Source of the DNA: Hydractinia symbiolongicarpus
Taxonomy: Eukaryota; Cnidaria; Hydrozoa; Anthoathecata; Hydractiniidae
Assembly: GCF_029227915.1 (NCBI RefSeq)
Contig: NC_079876.1
Coordinates: forward strand, 3,226,001 to 3,290,000
DNA: 64,000 bases
Direction of reading: 5' to 3'
Numbering within the stretch: position 1 is the stretch's first letter; each line of letters opens with the position of its first letter. Shown here piece by piece: positions 1 to 11,800 of the stretch. The position numbers and the translations under genes are program-made. Under the pieces are notes generated by a model. That model ran no database searches and was not told the DNA's origin. It saw only the letters and a list, made by a program, of their open reading frames with translations.

Positions 1-203
1 TGAGACTTGTAGTTTTCAAAAATGTTTTCATTTTTGATGAGACGCTGAATAAAAGAAGTTTAATCGCCGGCAAACGAAAACCTGCGATTTCCCGTAAATC
101 CCGGACTCGGCCCGTATAGTCAAAAGTATACAAAGAGAGTACCAAGGGTGTAAACTCATTTCCCGAACGATTTTTTAAATTATTTTTTCACCACTAAAAC
201 GCA
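1..203 (+). repeat. Representative satellite monomer (type A ending)
   Basis: First complete unit, used here as the reference phase. In order: head with a dyad (16-37), GACGCTGAATAAAAG (41-55), the GCCGGC palindrome (66-71), ATTTCCCG (87-94), a GC-rich block ending CGGCCCGTATAG (about 100-118), the GTATAC palindrome (126-131), the variable AGTACC(C/A)AGGG segment (139-149), a second ATTTCCCG (158-165), an AT tail with TTTAAA (174-179), and the ending CACCACTAAAACGCA. GCCGGC, GTATAC and TTTAAA occur once each in most monomers, so NaeI, BstZ17I and DraI should each cut the array to a 203-bp ladder. This copy carries ACCAAGGGTG where most have ACCCAGGG. Confidence 0.97.
16..37. other. Conserved 9-bp dyad with TTTT loop (potential hairpin)
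   Basis: TCAAAAATG, then TTTT, then CATTTTTGA: two perfectly complementary 9-base arms around a 4-base loop. The element recurs at the same monomer position (16-37) in most monomers that have the TTC version, for example 422-443. In monomers reading TTTAAAAATG the second pair of the stem is broken. In those with AAAAAAGTTTTCAT, for example in the monomer starting at 204, another pair is lost. Short dyads able to form hairpins or cruciforms are common in centromeric satellites. A functional role here is inference. Confidence 0.8.
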
Positions 204-2420
204 TGAGACTTGTAGTTTTCAAAAAAGTTTTCATTTTTGATGAGACGCTGAATAAAAGAAGTTTAATCGCCGGCAAACAAAAACCTGCGATTTCCCGTAA
301 ATCCCGGACTCGGCCCGAATAGTCAAAAGTATACAAAGAAAGTACCCAGGGAGTAAACTCATTTCCCTAACGAATTTTTAAATTATTTTTTCACCACTAA
401 AACGCATGAGACTTGTAGTTTTCAAAAATGTTTTCATTTTTGATGAGACGCTGAATAAAAGAAGTTTAATAGCTGGCAAACGAAAACCTGCGATTTCCCG
501 TAAATCCCGGACTCGGCCCGTATAGTCAAAAGTATACAAAGAGAGTACCAAGGGTGTAAACTCATTTCCCGAACGATTTTTTAAATTATTTTTTCACCAC
601 TAAAACGCATGAGACTTGTAGTTTTCAAAAAAGTTTTGATTTTTGATGAGACGCTGAATAAAAGAAGTTTAATCGCCGGCAAACGAAAACCTGCGATTTC
701 CCGTAAATCCCGGACTCGGCCCGTATAGTCAAAAGTATACAAAGAAAGTACCCAGGGAGTAAACTCATTTCCCGAACGATTTTTTAAATGATTATTTCAC
801 CAGTAAAGCCCATGAGACTTGTAGTTTTTAAAAATGTTTTCATTTTTGATGAGACGCTGAATAAAAGAAGTTTAATCGCCGGCAAACGAAAACCCGCAAT
901 TTCCCGTAAATCCCGGTCTCGGTCCGTATAGTCAAACGTATACAAGGAAAGTACCCAGTGAGTAAACTCATTTCCCTAACGAATTTTTAAATTATTTTTT
1001 CACCACTAAAACGCATGAGACTTGTAGTTTTCAAAAATGTTTTCATTTTTGATGAGACGCTGAATAAAAGAAGTTTAATCGCTGGCAAACGAAAACCTGC
1101 GATTTCCTGTAAATCCCGGACTCTGCCCGTATAGTCAAAAGTATACAAAGAAGGTACCCAGGGTGTAAACTCATTTCCCGAACGGTTTTTTAAATTATTT
1201 TTTTACCACTAAAAAGCATGAGACTTGTAGTTTTCAAAAATGTTTTCATTTTTGATGAGACGCTGAATAAAAGAAGTTTAATCGCCGGCAAACGAAAACC
1301 TGCGATTTCCCGTAAATTCCGGACTCGGCCCGTATAGTCAAAAGTATACAAAGAGAGTACCCAGGGTGTAAACTCATTTCCGTAACGATTTTTTAAATTA
1401 TTTTTTCACCACTAAAACGCATGAGACTTGTAGTTTTCAAAAATGTTTTCATTTTTGATGAGACGCTGAATAAAAGAAGTTTAATCGCCGGCAAACGAAA
1501 ACCTGCGATTTCCCGTAAATTCCGGACTCGGCCCGTATAGTCAAAAGTATACAAAGAGAGTACCCAGGGTGTAAACTCATTTCCGTAACGATTTTTTAAA
1601 TTATTTTTTCACCACTAAAACGCATGAGACTTGTAGTTTTCAAAAATGTTTTCATTTTTGATGAGACGCTGAATAAAAGAAGTTTAATCGCCGGCAAACG
1701 AAAACCTGCGATTTCCCGTAAATCCCGGACTCGGCCCGTATAGTCAAAAGTATACAAAGAAAGTACCCAGGGAGTAAACTCATTTCCCAAACGATTTTTT
1801 AAATGATTATTTCACCAGTAAAGCCCATGAGACTTATAGTTTATAAAAATGTGTTCATTTTTGATGAGACGCTGAATAAAAGAAGTTTAATCGCCGGCAA
1901 ACGAAAACCCGCAATTTCCCGTAAATCCCGGTCTCGGCCCGTATAGTCAAACGTATACAAGGAAAGTACCCAGTGAGTAAACTCATTTCCCTAACGAATT
2001 TTTAAATTATTTTTTCACCATTAAAACGCATGAGACTTGTAGTTTTCAAAAATGTTTTCATTTTTGATGAGACGCTGAATAAAAGAAGTTTAATCGCTGG
2101 CAAACGAAAACCTGCGATTTCCTGTAAATCCCGGACTCTGCCCGTATAGTCAAAAGTATACAAAGAAGGTACCCAGGGTGTAAACTCATTTCCCGAACGA
2201 TTTTTTAAATTATTATTTCACCACTAAAGCCCATGAGACTTGTAGTTTTTAAAAATGTTTTCATTTTTGATGAGACGCTGAATAAAAGAAGTTTAATCGC
2301 CGGCAAACGAAAACCCGCCATTTCCCGTAAATCCCGGTCTCGGCCCGTATAGTCGAATGTATACAAAGAAAGTACCCAGGAAGTAAACTCATTTCCCGAA
2401 CGATTTTTTAAATTTTTTTT

Positions 2421-5240
2421 TCACCACTAAAACGCATGAGATAGTTTTCAAAAATGTTTTCATTTTGATGAGACGCTGAATAAAAGAAGTTTAATCGCCG
2501 GCAAACCAAAACCTGCGATTTCCCGTAAATCCCGGACTCGGCCCGTATAGTCAAAAGTATACAAAGAAAGTACCCAGGGAGTAAACTAATTTCCCAAACG
2601 ATTTTTTAAATTATTATTTCACCACTAAAGCCCATGAGAATTGTAGTTTTAAAAATGTTTTCATTTTTGATGAGACGCTTAATAAAAGAGGTTTAATTGC
2701 AGGCAAACGAAATCCCGCGATTTCCCGTAAATCCCGGGCTTGGCCCGTATAGTCGAATGTATACAAAGAAAGTACCCAGGAAGTAAACTCATTCCCCGAA
2801 CGATCTTTTAAATTTTTTATTCACCACTAAAACGCATGAGACTTGTAGTTTTCAAAAATGTTTTCATTTTTGATGAGACGCTGAATAAAAGAAGTTTAAT
2901 CGCCGGCAAACGAAAACCTGCGATTTCCAGTAAATCCCAGACTCGGTCCGTATAGTCAAAAGTATACAAAGAGAGTACCCAGGGTGTAAACTCATTTCCC
3001 GAACGATTTTTTAAATTATTTTTTTACCACTAAAAAGCATGAGACTTGTAGTTTTCAAAAATGTTTTCATTTTTGATGAGACGCTGAAAAAAAGAAGTTT
3101 AATCGCCGGCAAACGAAAACCTGCGATTTCCCGTAAATCCTGGACTCGGCCCGTATAGTCAAAAGTATACAAAGAAAGTACCCAGGGAGTAAACTCATTT
3201 CCCAAACGATTTTTTAAATTATTTTTTCACCACTAAAACGTATGAGACTTGTAGTTTTCAAAAATGTTTTCATTTTTGATGAGAGGCTAAATAAAATAAG
3301 TTTAATCGCCGGCAAACGAAAACCTGCGATTTCCCGTAAATCCCGGACTCGGCCCGTATAGTCAAAAGTATACAAAGAAAGTACCCAGGGTGTAAACTCA
3401 TTTCCCGAACGATTTTTTAAATTATTTTTTCACCACTAAAACGCATGAGACGTGTAGTTTTCAAAAATGTTTTCATTTTTGATGAGACGATGAATAAAAG
3501 AAGTTTAATCGCCGGCAAACGAAAACCTGCGATTTCCCGTAAATCCCGTGCTCGGCCCGTATAGTCAAAAGTATACAAAGAAAGTACCCAGGGAGTAAAC
3601 TCATTTCCCAAACGATTTTTTAAATTATTATTTCACCACTAAAGCCCATGAGACTTGTAGATTTTAAAAATGTTTTCATTTTTGATGAGACGCTAAATAA
3701 AACAAGTTTAATCGCCGGCAAACGAAAACCGCAATTTCCCGTAAATCCCGGTCTCGGCCCGTATAGTCGAATGTATACAAAGAAAGTACCCAGGAAGTAA
3801 ACTCATTTCCCGAACGATTTTTTAAATTTTTTTTTCACCACTAAAACGCATGAGACTTGTAGTTTCCAAAAATGTTTTCATTTTGATGAGACGCTGAATA
3901 AAAGAAGTTTAATCGCCGGCAAACCAAAACCTGCGATTTCCCGTAAATCCCGGACTCGGCCCGTATAGTCAAAAGTATACAAAGAAAGTACCCAGGGAGT
4001 AAACTAATTTCCCAAACGATTTTTTAAATTATTATTTCACCACTAAAGCCCATGAGACTTGTAGTTTTAAAAATGTTTTCATTTTTGATGAGACGCTTAA
4101 TAAAAGAGGTTTAATTGCAGGCAAACGAAATCCCGCGATTTCCCGTAAATCCCGGGCTTGGCCCGTATAGTCGAATGTATACAAAGAAAGTACCCAGGAA
4201 GTAAACTCATTCCCCGAACGATTTTTTAAATTTTTTATTCACCACTAAAACGCATGAGACTTGTAGTTTTCAAAAATGTTTTCATTTTTGATGAGACGCT
4301 GAATAAAAGAAGTTTAATCGCCGGCAAACGAAAACCTGCGATTTCCAGTAAATCCCAGACTCGGTCCGTATAGTCAAAAGTATACAAAGAGAGTACCCAG
4401 GGTGTAAACTCATTTCCCGAACGATTTTTTAAATTATTTTTTTACCACTAAAAAGCATGAGACTTGTAGTTTTCAAAAATGTTTTCATTTTTGATGAGAC
4501 GCTGAATAAAAGAAGTTTAATCGCCGGCAAACGAAAACCTGCGATTTCCCGTAAATCCCGGACTCGGCCCGTATAGTCAAAAGTATACAAAGAGAGTACC
4601 CAGGGTGTAAACTTATTTCCCGAACGATTTTTTAAATTATTTTTTCACCACTAAAACGCATGAGACTTGTAGTTTTCAAAAATGTTTTCATTTTTGATGA
4701 GACGCTGAATAAAAGAAGTTTAATCGCCGGCAAACGAAAACCTGCGATTTCCCGTAAATCCCGGACTCGGCCCGTATAGTCAAACGTATACAAGGAAAGT
4801 ACCCAGTGAGTAAACTCATTTCCCTAACGAATTTTTAAATTATTTTTTCACCATTAAAACGCATGAGACTTGTAGTTTTCAAAAATGTTTTCATTTTTGA
4901 TGAGACGCTGAATAAAAGAAGTTTAATCGCTGGCAAACGAAAACCTGCGATTTCCTGTAAATCCCGGACTCGGCCCGTATAGTCAAAAGTATACAAAGAA
5001 GGTACCCAGGGTGTAAACTCATTTCCCGAACGATTTTTTAAATTATTATTTCACCACTAAAGCCCATGAGACTTGTAGTTTTCAAAAATGTTTTCATTTT
5101 TGATGAGACGCTGAATAAAAGAAGTTTAATCGCCGGCAAACGAAAACCTGCGATTTCCCGTAAATCCCGGACTCGGCCCGTATAGTCAAAATTATACAAA
5201 GAGAGTACCCAGGGTGTAAACTTATTTCCCGAACGATTTT
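2421..5240 (+). repeat. Two partial copies of a 7-monomer repeat (about 1,418 bp)
   Basis: Monomers starting near 2427 and 3845 both carry the shortened head TTTTCATTTTGATG followed by AAACCAAAACC. The next unit in each has CTTAATAAAAGAGG with GCAGGC, and the one after has TTTCCAGTAAATCCCAGACTCGG. Offset is about 1,418 bp. The copies separate after about 3060. The first has a 4-bp deletion in its head (GAGATAGTTTTC near 2437). The segment from about 3240 onward, with GAGAGGCTAAATAAAA and GAGACGTGTAG, is a relative of 10542-12490. Confidence 0.75.
2735..2747. other. GC-rich hairpin in the CCCGGGCTTGG monomer subclass
   Basis: CGGGC-TTG-GCCCG is a perfect 5-bp inverted repeat with a 3-base loop. 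It is present only in monomers whose core reads CCCGGGCTTGGCCCG, not in the commoner CCCGGACTCGGCCCG form. The same change creates a SmaI/XmaI site (CCCGGG). Members of this subclass lie around 2735, 4154, 9834, 11455, 13480, 15101, 17941, 32368, 36638 and often through 45-48, 53-56 and 59-62 kb. Most also carry GTCGAATGTATAC downstream, so the two variants mark one monomer lineage. Confidence 0.75.
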
Positions 5241-8200
5241 TTAAATTATTTTTTCACCACTAAAACGCATGAGACTTGTAGTTTTCAAAAATGTTTTCAT
5301 TTTTGATGAGACGCTGAATAAAAGAAGTTTAATCGCCGGCAAACGAAAACCTGCGATTTCCCGTAAATCCCGGACTCGGCCCGTATAGTCAAACGTATAC
5401 AAGGAAAGTACCCAGTGAGTAAACTCATTTCCCTAACGAATTTTTAAATTATTTTTTCACCATTAAAACGCATGAGACTTGTAGTTTTCAAAAATGTTTT
5501 CATTTTTGATGAGACGCTGAATAAAAGAAGTTTAATCGCTGGCAAACGAAAACCTGCGATTTCCTGTAAATCCCGGACTCGGCCCGTATAGTCAAAAGTA
5601 TACAAAGAAGGTACCCAGGGTGTAAACTCATTTCCCGAACGATTTTTTAAATTATTATTTCACCACTAAAGCCCATGAGACTTGTAGTTTTTAAAAATGT
5701 TTTCATTTTTGATGAGACGCTGAATAAAAGAAGTTTAATCGCCGGCAAACGAAATCCTGCGATTTCCAGTAAATCCCGGACTCGGCCCGTATAGTCAAAA
5801 GTATACAAAGAGAGTACCCAGGGTGTAAACTCATTTCCCGAACGATTTTTTAAATTATTTTTTTACCACTAAAAAGCATGAGACTTGTAGTTTTCAAAAA
5901 TGTTTTCATTTTTGATGAGACGCTGAATAAAAGAAGTTTAATCGCCGGCAAACGAAAACCTGCGATTTCCCGTAAATCCCGGACTCGGCCCGTATAGTCA
6001 AAAGTATACAAAGAGAGTACCCAGGGTGTAAACTTATTTCCCGAACGATTTTTTAAATTATTTTTTCACCACTAAAACGCATGAGACTTGTAGTTTTCAA
6101 AAATGTTTTCATTTTTGATGAGACGCTGAATAAAAGAAGTTTAATCGCCGGCAAACGAAAACCTGCGATTTCCCGTAAATCCCGGACTCGGCCCGTATAG
6201 TCAAACGTATACAAGGAAAGTACCCAGTGAGTAAACTCATTTCCCTAACGAATTTTTAAATTATTTTTTCACCATTAAAACGCATGAGACTTGTAGTTTT
6301 CAAAAATGTTTTCATTTTTGATGAGACGCTGAATAAAAGAAGTCTAATCGCTGGCAAACGAAAACCTGCGATTTCCTGTAAATCCCGGACTCGCCCCGTA
6401 TAGTCAAAAGTATACAAAGAAGGTACCCAGGGTGTAAACTCATTTCCCGAACGATTTTTTAAATTATTATTTCACCACTAAAGCCCATGAGACTTGTAGT
6501 TTTCAAAAATGTTTTCATTTTTGATGAGACGCTGAATAAAAGAAGTTTAATCGCCGGCAAACGAAAACCTGCGATTTCCCGTAAATCCCGGACTCGGCCC
6601 GTATAGTCAAAAGTATACAAAGAGAGTACCCAGGGTGTAAACTTATTTCCCGAACGATTTTTTAAATTATTTTTTCACCACTAAAACGCATGAGACTTGT
6701 AGTTTTCAAAAATGTTTTCATTTTTGATGAGACGCTGAATAAAAGAAGTTTAATCGCCGGCAAACGAAAACCTGCGATTTCCCGTAAATCCCGGACTCGG
6801 CCCGTATAGTCAAACGTATACAAGGAAAGTACCCAGTGAGTAAACTCATTTCCCTAACGAATTTTTAAATTATTTTTTCACCATTAAAACGCATGAGACT
6901 TGTAGTTTTCAAAAATGTTTTCATTTTTGATGAGGCGCTGAATAAAAGAAGTTTAATCGCTGGCAAACGAAAACCTGCGATTTCCTGTAAATCCCGGACT
7001 CGGCCCGTATAGTCAAAAGTATACAAAGAAGGTACCCAGGGTGTAAACTCATTTCCCGAACGATTTTTTAAATTATTATTTCACCACTAAAGCCCATGAG
7101 ACTTGTAGTTTTTAAAAATGTTTTCATTTTTGATGAGACGCTGAATAAAAGAAGTTTAATCGCCGGCAAACGAAATCCTGCGATTTCCAGTAAATCCCGG
7201 ACTCGGCCCGTATAGTCAAAAGTATACGAAGAGAGTACCCAGGGTGTAAACTCATTTCCTGAACGATTTTCTAAATTTTTTTTTTCACCACTAAAATGCA
7301 TGAGACTTTTTGTTTTTAAAAATGTTTTCATTTTTGATGAGACGCTGAATAAAAGAAGTTTAATCGCCGGAAAACCAAAACCTGCGATTTCCCGTAAATC
7401 CTGGACTCGGCCAGTATAGTCAAAAGTATACAAAGAAAGTACCCAGGGAGTAAACTCATTTCCCAAACGATTTTTTAAATTATTTTTTCACCACTAAAAC
7501 GTATGAGACTTGTAGTTTTCAAAAATGTTTTCATTTTTGATGAGACGCTGAATAAAAGAAGTTTAATCGCCGGCAAACGAAAACCGCAATTTCCCGTAAA
7601 TCCCGGTCTCGGCCCGTATAGTCGAATGTATACAAAGAAAGTACCCAGGAAGTAAACTCATTTCCCGAACAATTTTTTAAATTTTTTTTTCACCACTAAA
7701 ACGCATGAGACTTGTAGTTTTCAAAAATGTTTTCATTTTTGATGAGACGCTGAATAAAAGAACTTTAATCGCCGGCAAACCAAAACCTGCGATTTCCCGT
7801 AAATCCCGGACTCGGCCCGTATAGTCAAAAGTATACAAAGAAAGTACCCAGGGAGTAAACTAATTTCCCAAACGATTTTTTAAATTATTATTTCACCAGT
7901 AAAGCCCATGAGACTTGTAGTTTTTAAAAATGTTTTCATTTTTGATGAGACGCTGAATAAAAGAAGTTTAATCGCCGGCAAACGAAAACCCGCAATTTCC
8001 CGTAAATCCCGGTCTCGGCCCGTATAGTCAAACGTATACAAGGAAAGTACCCAGTGAGTAAACTCATTTCCCTAACGAATTTTTAAATTATTTTTTCACC
8101 ATTAAAACGCATGAGACTTGTAGTTTTCAAAAATGTTTTCATTTTTGATGAGACGCTGAATAAAAGAAGTTTAGTCGCTGGCAAACGAAAACCTGCGATT

Positions 8201-8844
8201 TCCTGTAAATCCCGGACTCGGCCCGTATAGTCAAAAGTATACAAAGAAGGTACCCAGGGTGTAAACTCATTTCCCGAACGATTTTTTAAATTATTATTTC
8301 ACCACTAAAGCCCATGAGACTTGTAGTTTTTAAAAATGTTTTCATTTTTGATGAGACGCTGAATAAAAGAAGTTTAATCGCCGGCAAACGAAATCCTGCG
8401 ATTTCCAGTAAATCCCGGACTCGGCCCGTATAGTCAAAAGTATACAAAGAGAGTACCCAGGGTGTAAACTCATTTCCCGAACGATTTTTTAAATTTTTTT
8501 TTCACCACTAAAACGCATGAGACTTGTTGTTTTTAAAAATGTTTTCATTTTTGATGAGACGCTGAATAAAAGAAGTTTAATCGCCGGCAAACGAAAACCT
8601 GCGATTTCCCGTAAATCCTGGACTCGGCCCGTATAGTCAAAAGTATACAAAGAAAGTACCCAGGGAGTAAACTCATTTCCCAAACGATTTTTTAAATTAT
8701 TTTTTCACCACTAAAACGTATGAGACTTGTAGTTTTCAAAAATGTTTTCATTTTTGATGAGACGCTGAATAAAAGAAGTTTAATCGCCGGCAAACGAAAA
8801 CCTGCGATTTCCCGTAAATCCCGGACTCGGCCCGTATAGTCAAA
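5241..8844 (+). repeat. Mosaic of 3- and 4-monomer repeats
   Basis: A triplet recurs: a monomer with AAACGTATACAAGG, one with GCTGGC plus CCTGTAAATCC and GAAGGTACC, and one ending TAAAGCCCATGAG. The CGTATACAAGG marker sits near 4785, 5393, 6206, 6813 and 8033, spacings of about 3, 4, 3 and 6 monomers. From about 6206 to 7900 the order matches 16141-17830 at offset 9935-9936, including the odd monomer near 7300 with GAGACTTTTTGTTTTT and GGAAAACCAAAACC. A slightly longer T run near 7277-7286 lets a minus-strand frame pass through two monomers (7068-7466). That is a phase accident, not a gene. Confidence 0.8.
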
Positions 8845-11800
8845 AGTATACAAAGAAAGTACACAGGGTGTAAACTCATTTCCCGAACAATTTTTTAAAT
8901 CATTTTTTCACCACTAAAACGCATGAGACGTGTAGTTTTCAAAAATGTTTTCATTTTTGATGAGACGATGAATAAAAGAAGTTTAATCGCCGGCAAACGA
9001 AAACCTGCGATTTCCCGTAAATCCCGTGCTCGGCCCGTATAGTCAAAAGTATACAAAGAAAGTACCCAGGGAGTAAACTCATTTCCCAAACGATTTTTTA
9101 AATTATTATTTCACCACTAAAGCCCATGAGACTTGTAGATTTTAAAAATGTTTTCATTTTTGATGAGACGCTAAATAAAAGAAGTTTAATCGCCGGCAAA
9201 CGAAAACCGCAATTTCCCGTAAATCCCGGTCTCGGCCCGTACAGTCGAATGTATACAAAGAAAGTACCCAGGAAGTAAACTCATTTCCCGAACGATTTTT
9301 TAAATTTTTTTTTCACCACTAAAACGCATGAGACTTGTAGTTTTCAAAAATGTTTTCATTTTTGATGAGACGCTGAATAAAAGAAGTTTAATCGCCGGCA
9401 AACGAAAACCGCAATTTCCCGTAAATCCCGGTCTCGGCCCGTACAGTCGAATGTATACAAAGAAAGTACCCAGGAAGTAAACTCATTTCCCGAACGATTT
9501 TTTAAATTTTTTTTTCACCACTAAAACGCATGAGACTTGTAGTTTTCAAAAATGTTTTCATTTTTGATGAGACGCTGAATAAAAGAAGTTTAATCGCCGG
9601 CAAACCAAAACCTGCGATTTCCCGTAAATCCCGGACTCGGCCCGTATAGTCAAAAGTATAGAAAGAAAGTACCCAGGGAGTAAACTAATTTCCCAAACGA
9701 TTTTTTAAATTATTATTTCACCACTAAAGCCCATGAGACTTGTAGTTTTAAAAATGTTTTCATTTTTGATGAGACGCTTAATAAAAGAGGTTTAATTGCA
9801 GGCAAACGAAATCCCGCGATTTCCCGTAAATCCCGGGCTTGGCCCGTATAGTCGAATGTATACAAAGAAAGTACCCAGGAAGTAAACTCATTCCCCGAAC
9901 GATTTTTTAAATTTTTTATTCACCACTAAAACGCACGAGACTTGTAGTTTTCAAAAATGTTTTCATTTTTGATGAGACGCTGAATAAAAGAAGTTTACTC
10001 GCCGGCACAGGAAAACCTGCGATTTCCCGTAAATCCCGGACTCGGCCCGTTTAGTCAAAAGTATACAAAGAAAGTACCCTGTGAGTAAACTCATTTCCAG
10101 AACGGTTTTTTTAATAATTTTTTCACCACTAAAACGCATAAGACTTGTAGTTTACAAAATTGTTTTCATTTCTGATGAGACGCTGAATAAAAGAAGTTTA
10201 ATCGCCGGCAAACGAAAACCCGCGATTTCCCGTAAATCCCAGGCTTGGCCCGTATAGTCAAAAGTATACAAAGATAGTACCCAAGGAGTAAACTCATTTC
10301 CAGAACGGTTTTTTTAATTATTTTTTCACCACTAAAACGCATAAGACTTGTAGTTTACAAAATTGTTTTTATTTCTGATGAGACGCTGAATAAAAGAAGT
10401 TTAATCGCCGGCAAACGAAAACCTGCGATTTCCCGTAAATCCTGGACTCGGCCCGTATAGTCAAAAGTATACAAAGAAAGTACCCAGGGAGTAAACTCAT
10501 TTCCCAAACGATTTTTTAAATTATTTTTTCACCACTAAAACGTATGAGACTTGTAGTTTTCAAAAATGTTTTTATTTTTGATGAGAGGCTGAATAAAAGA
10601 AGTTTAATCGCCGGCAAACGAAAACCTGCGATTTCCCGTAAATCCCGGACTCGGCCCGTATAGTCAAAAGTATACAAAGAAAGTACCCAGGGTGTAAACT
10701 CATTTCCCGAACGATTTTTTAAATTATTTTTTCACCACTAAAACGCATGAGACGTGTAGTTTTCAAAAATGTTTTCATTTTTGATGAGACGATGAATAAA
10801 AGAAGTTTAATCGCCGGCAAACGAAAACCTGCGATTTCCCGTAAATCCCGTGCTCGGCCCGTATAGTCAAAAGTATACAAAGAAAGTACCCAGGGAGTAA
10901 ACTCATTACCCAAACGATTTTTTAAATTATTATTTCACCACTAAAGCCCATGAGACTTGTAGATTTTAAAAATGTTTTCATTTTTGATGAGACGCTAAAT
11001 AAAAGAAGTTTAATCGCCGGCAAACGAAAACCGCAATTTCCCGTAAATCCCGGTCTCGGCCCGTATAGTCGAATGTATACAAAGAAAGTACCCAGGAAGT
11101 AAACTCATTTCCCGAACGATTTTTTAAATTTTTTTTTCACCACTAAAACGCATGAGACTTGTAGTTTCCAAAAATGTTTTCATTTTGATGAGACGCTGAA
11201 TAAAAGAAGTTTAATCGCCGGCAAACCAAAACCTGCGATTTCCCGTAAATCCCGGACTCGGCCCGTATAGTCAAAAGTATACAAAGAAAGTACCCAGGGA
11301 GTAAACTAATTTCCCAAACGATTTTTTAAATTATTATTTCACCACTAAAGCCCATGAGACTTGTAGTTTTAAAAATGTTTTCATTTTTGATGAGACGCTT
11401 AATAAAAGAGGTTTAATTGCAGGCAAACGAAATCCCGCGATTTCCCGTAAATCCCGGGCTTGGCCCGTATAGTCGAATGTATACAAAGAAAGTACCCAGG
11501 AAGTAAACTCATTCCCCGAACGATTTTTTAAATTTTTTATTCACCACTAAAACGCATGAGACTTGTAGTTTTCAAAAATGTTTTCATTTTTGATGAGACG
11601 CTGAATAAAAGAAGTTTAATCGCCGGCAAACGAAAACCTGCGATTTCCAGTAAATCCCAGACTCGGTCCGTATAGTCAAAAGTATACAAAGAGAGTACCC
11701 AGGGTGTAAACTCATTTCCCGAACGATTTTTTAAATTATTTTTTTACCACTAAAAAGCATGAGACTTGTAGTTTTCAAAAATGTTTTCATTTTTGATGAG

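Larger units (their letters stand above)
1..2420 (+). repeat. Satellite block, near-copy of 26163-28170
   Basis: Twelve monomers. Bases 1 to about 830 align at offset 26162 with 26163 onward and share rare variants: ACCAAGGGTG, the AAAAAAGTTTTCAT head, AAACAAAAACC, GGCCCGAATAG, and ATAGCTGGC near 469. From about 1200 to 2200 the match resumes at offset 25959, exactly one monomer less, with further shared rarities: TAAATTCCGGACTC near 1315 and 1521, TTATAGTTTATAAAAATG near 1834, and AATGATTATTTCACCAG near 1802. So one segment was duplicated over 26 kb and has since changed by one monomer. Confidence 0.85.

Noticed and set aside
65-80. CENP-B box
   Set aside because: The reverse strand reads TTTTCGTTTGCCGGCGA, which recalls the box at its start but lacks the required A and the CGGG at their places. 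The GTTCGGGAAATGAG stretch also fails at CGGG.
1596-1790. Recurrent 64-codon minus-strand open frame as a protein-coding gene family
   Set aside because: The frame starts at TTG, not ATG, and exists only where the monomer reads CATTTCCCAAACG; the common CATTTCCCGAACG form removes the start. It ends in the AT tail of every monomer. Its conservation is that of the repeat, and there is no promoter, ribosome site or family match.
7068-7466. 132-codon minus-strand frame with two copies of the same peptide
   Set aside because: It spans two monomers only because a longer T run makes the intervening unit a multiple of 3 bp. The same holds for 28287-28529, 31819-32196, 35893-36291 and 58595-58975.
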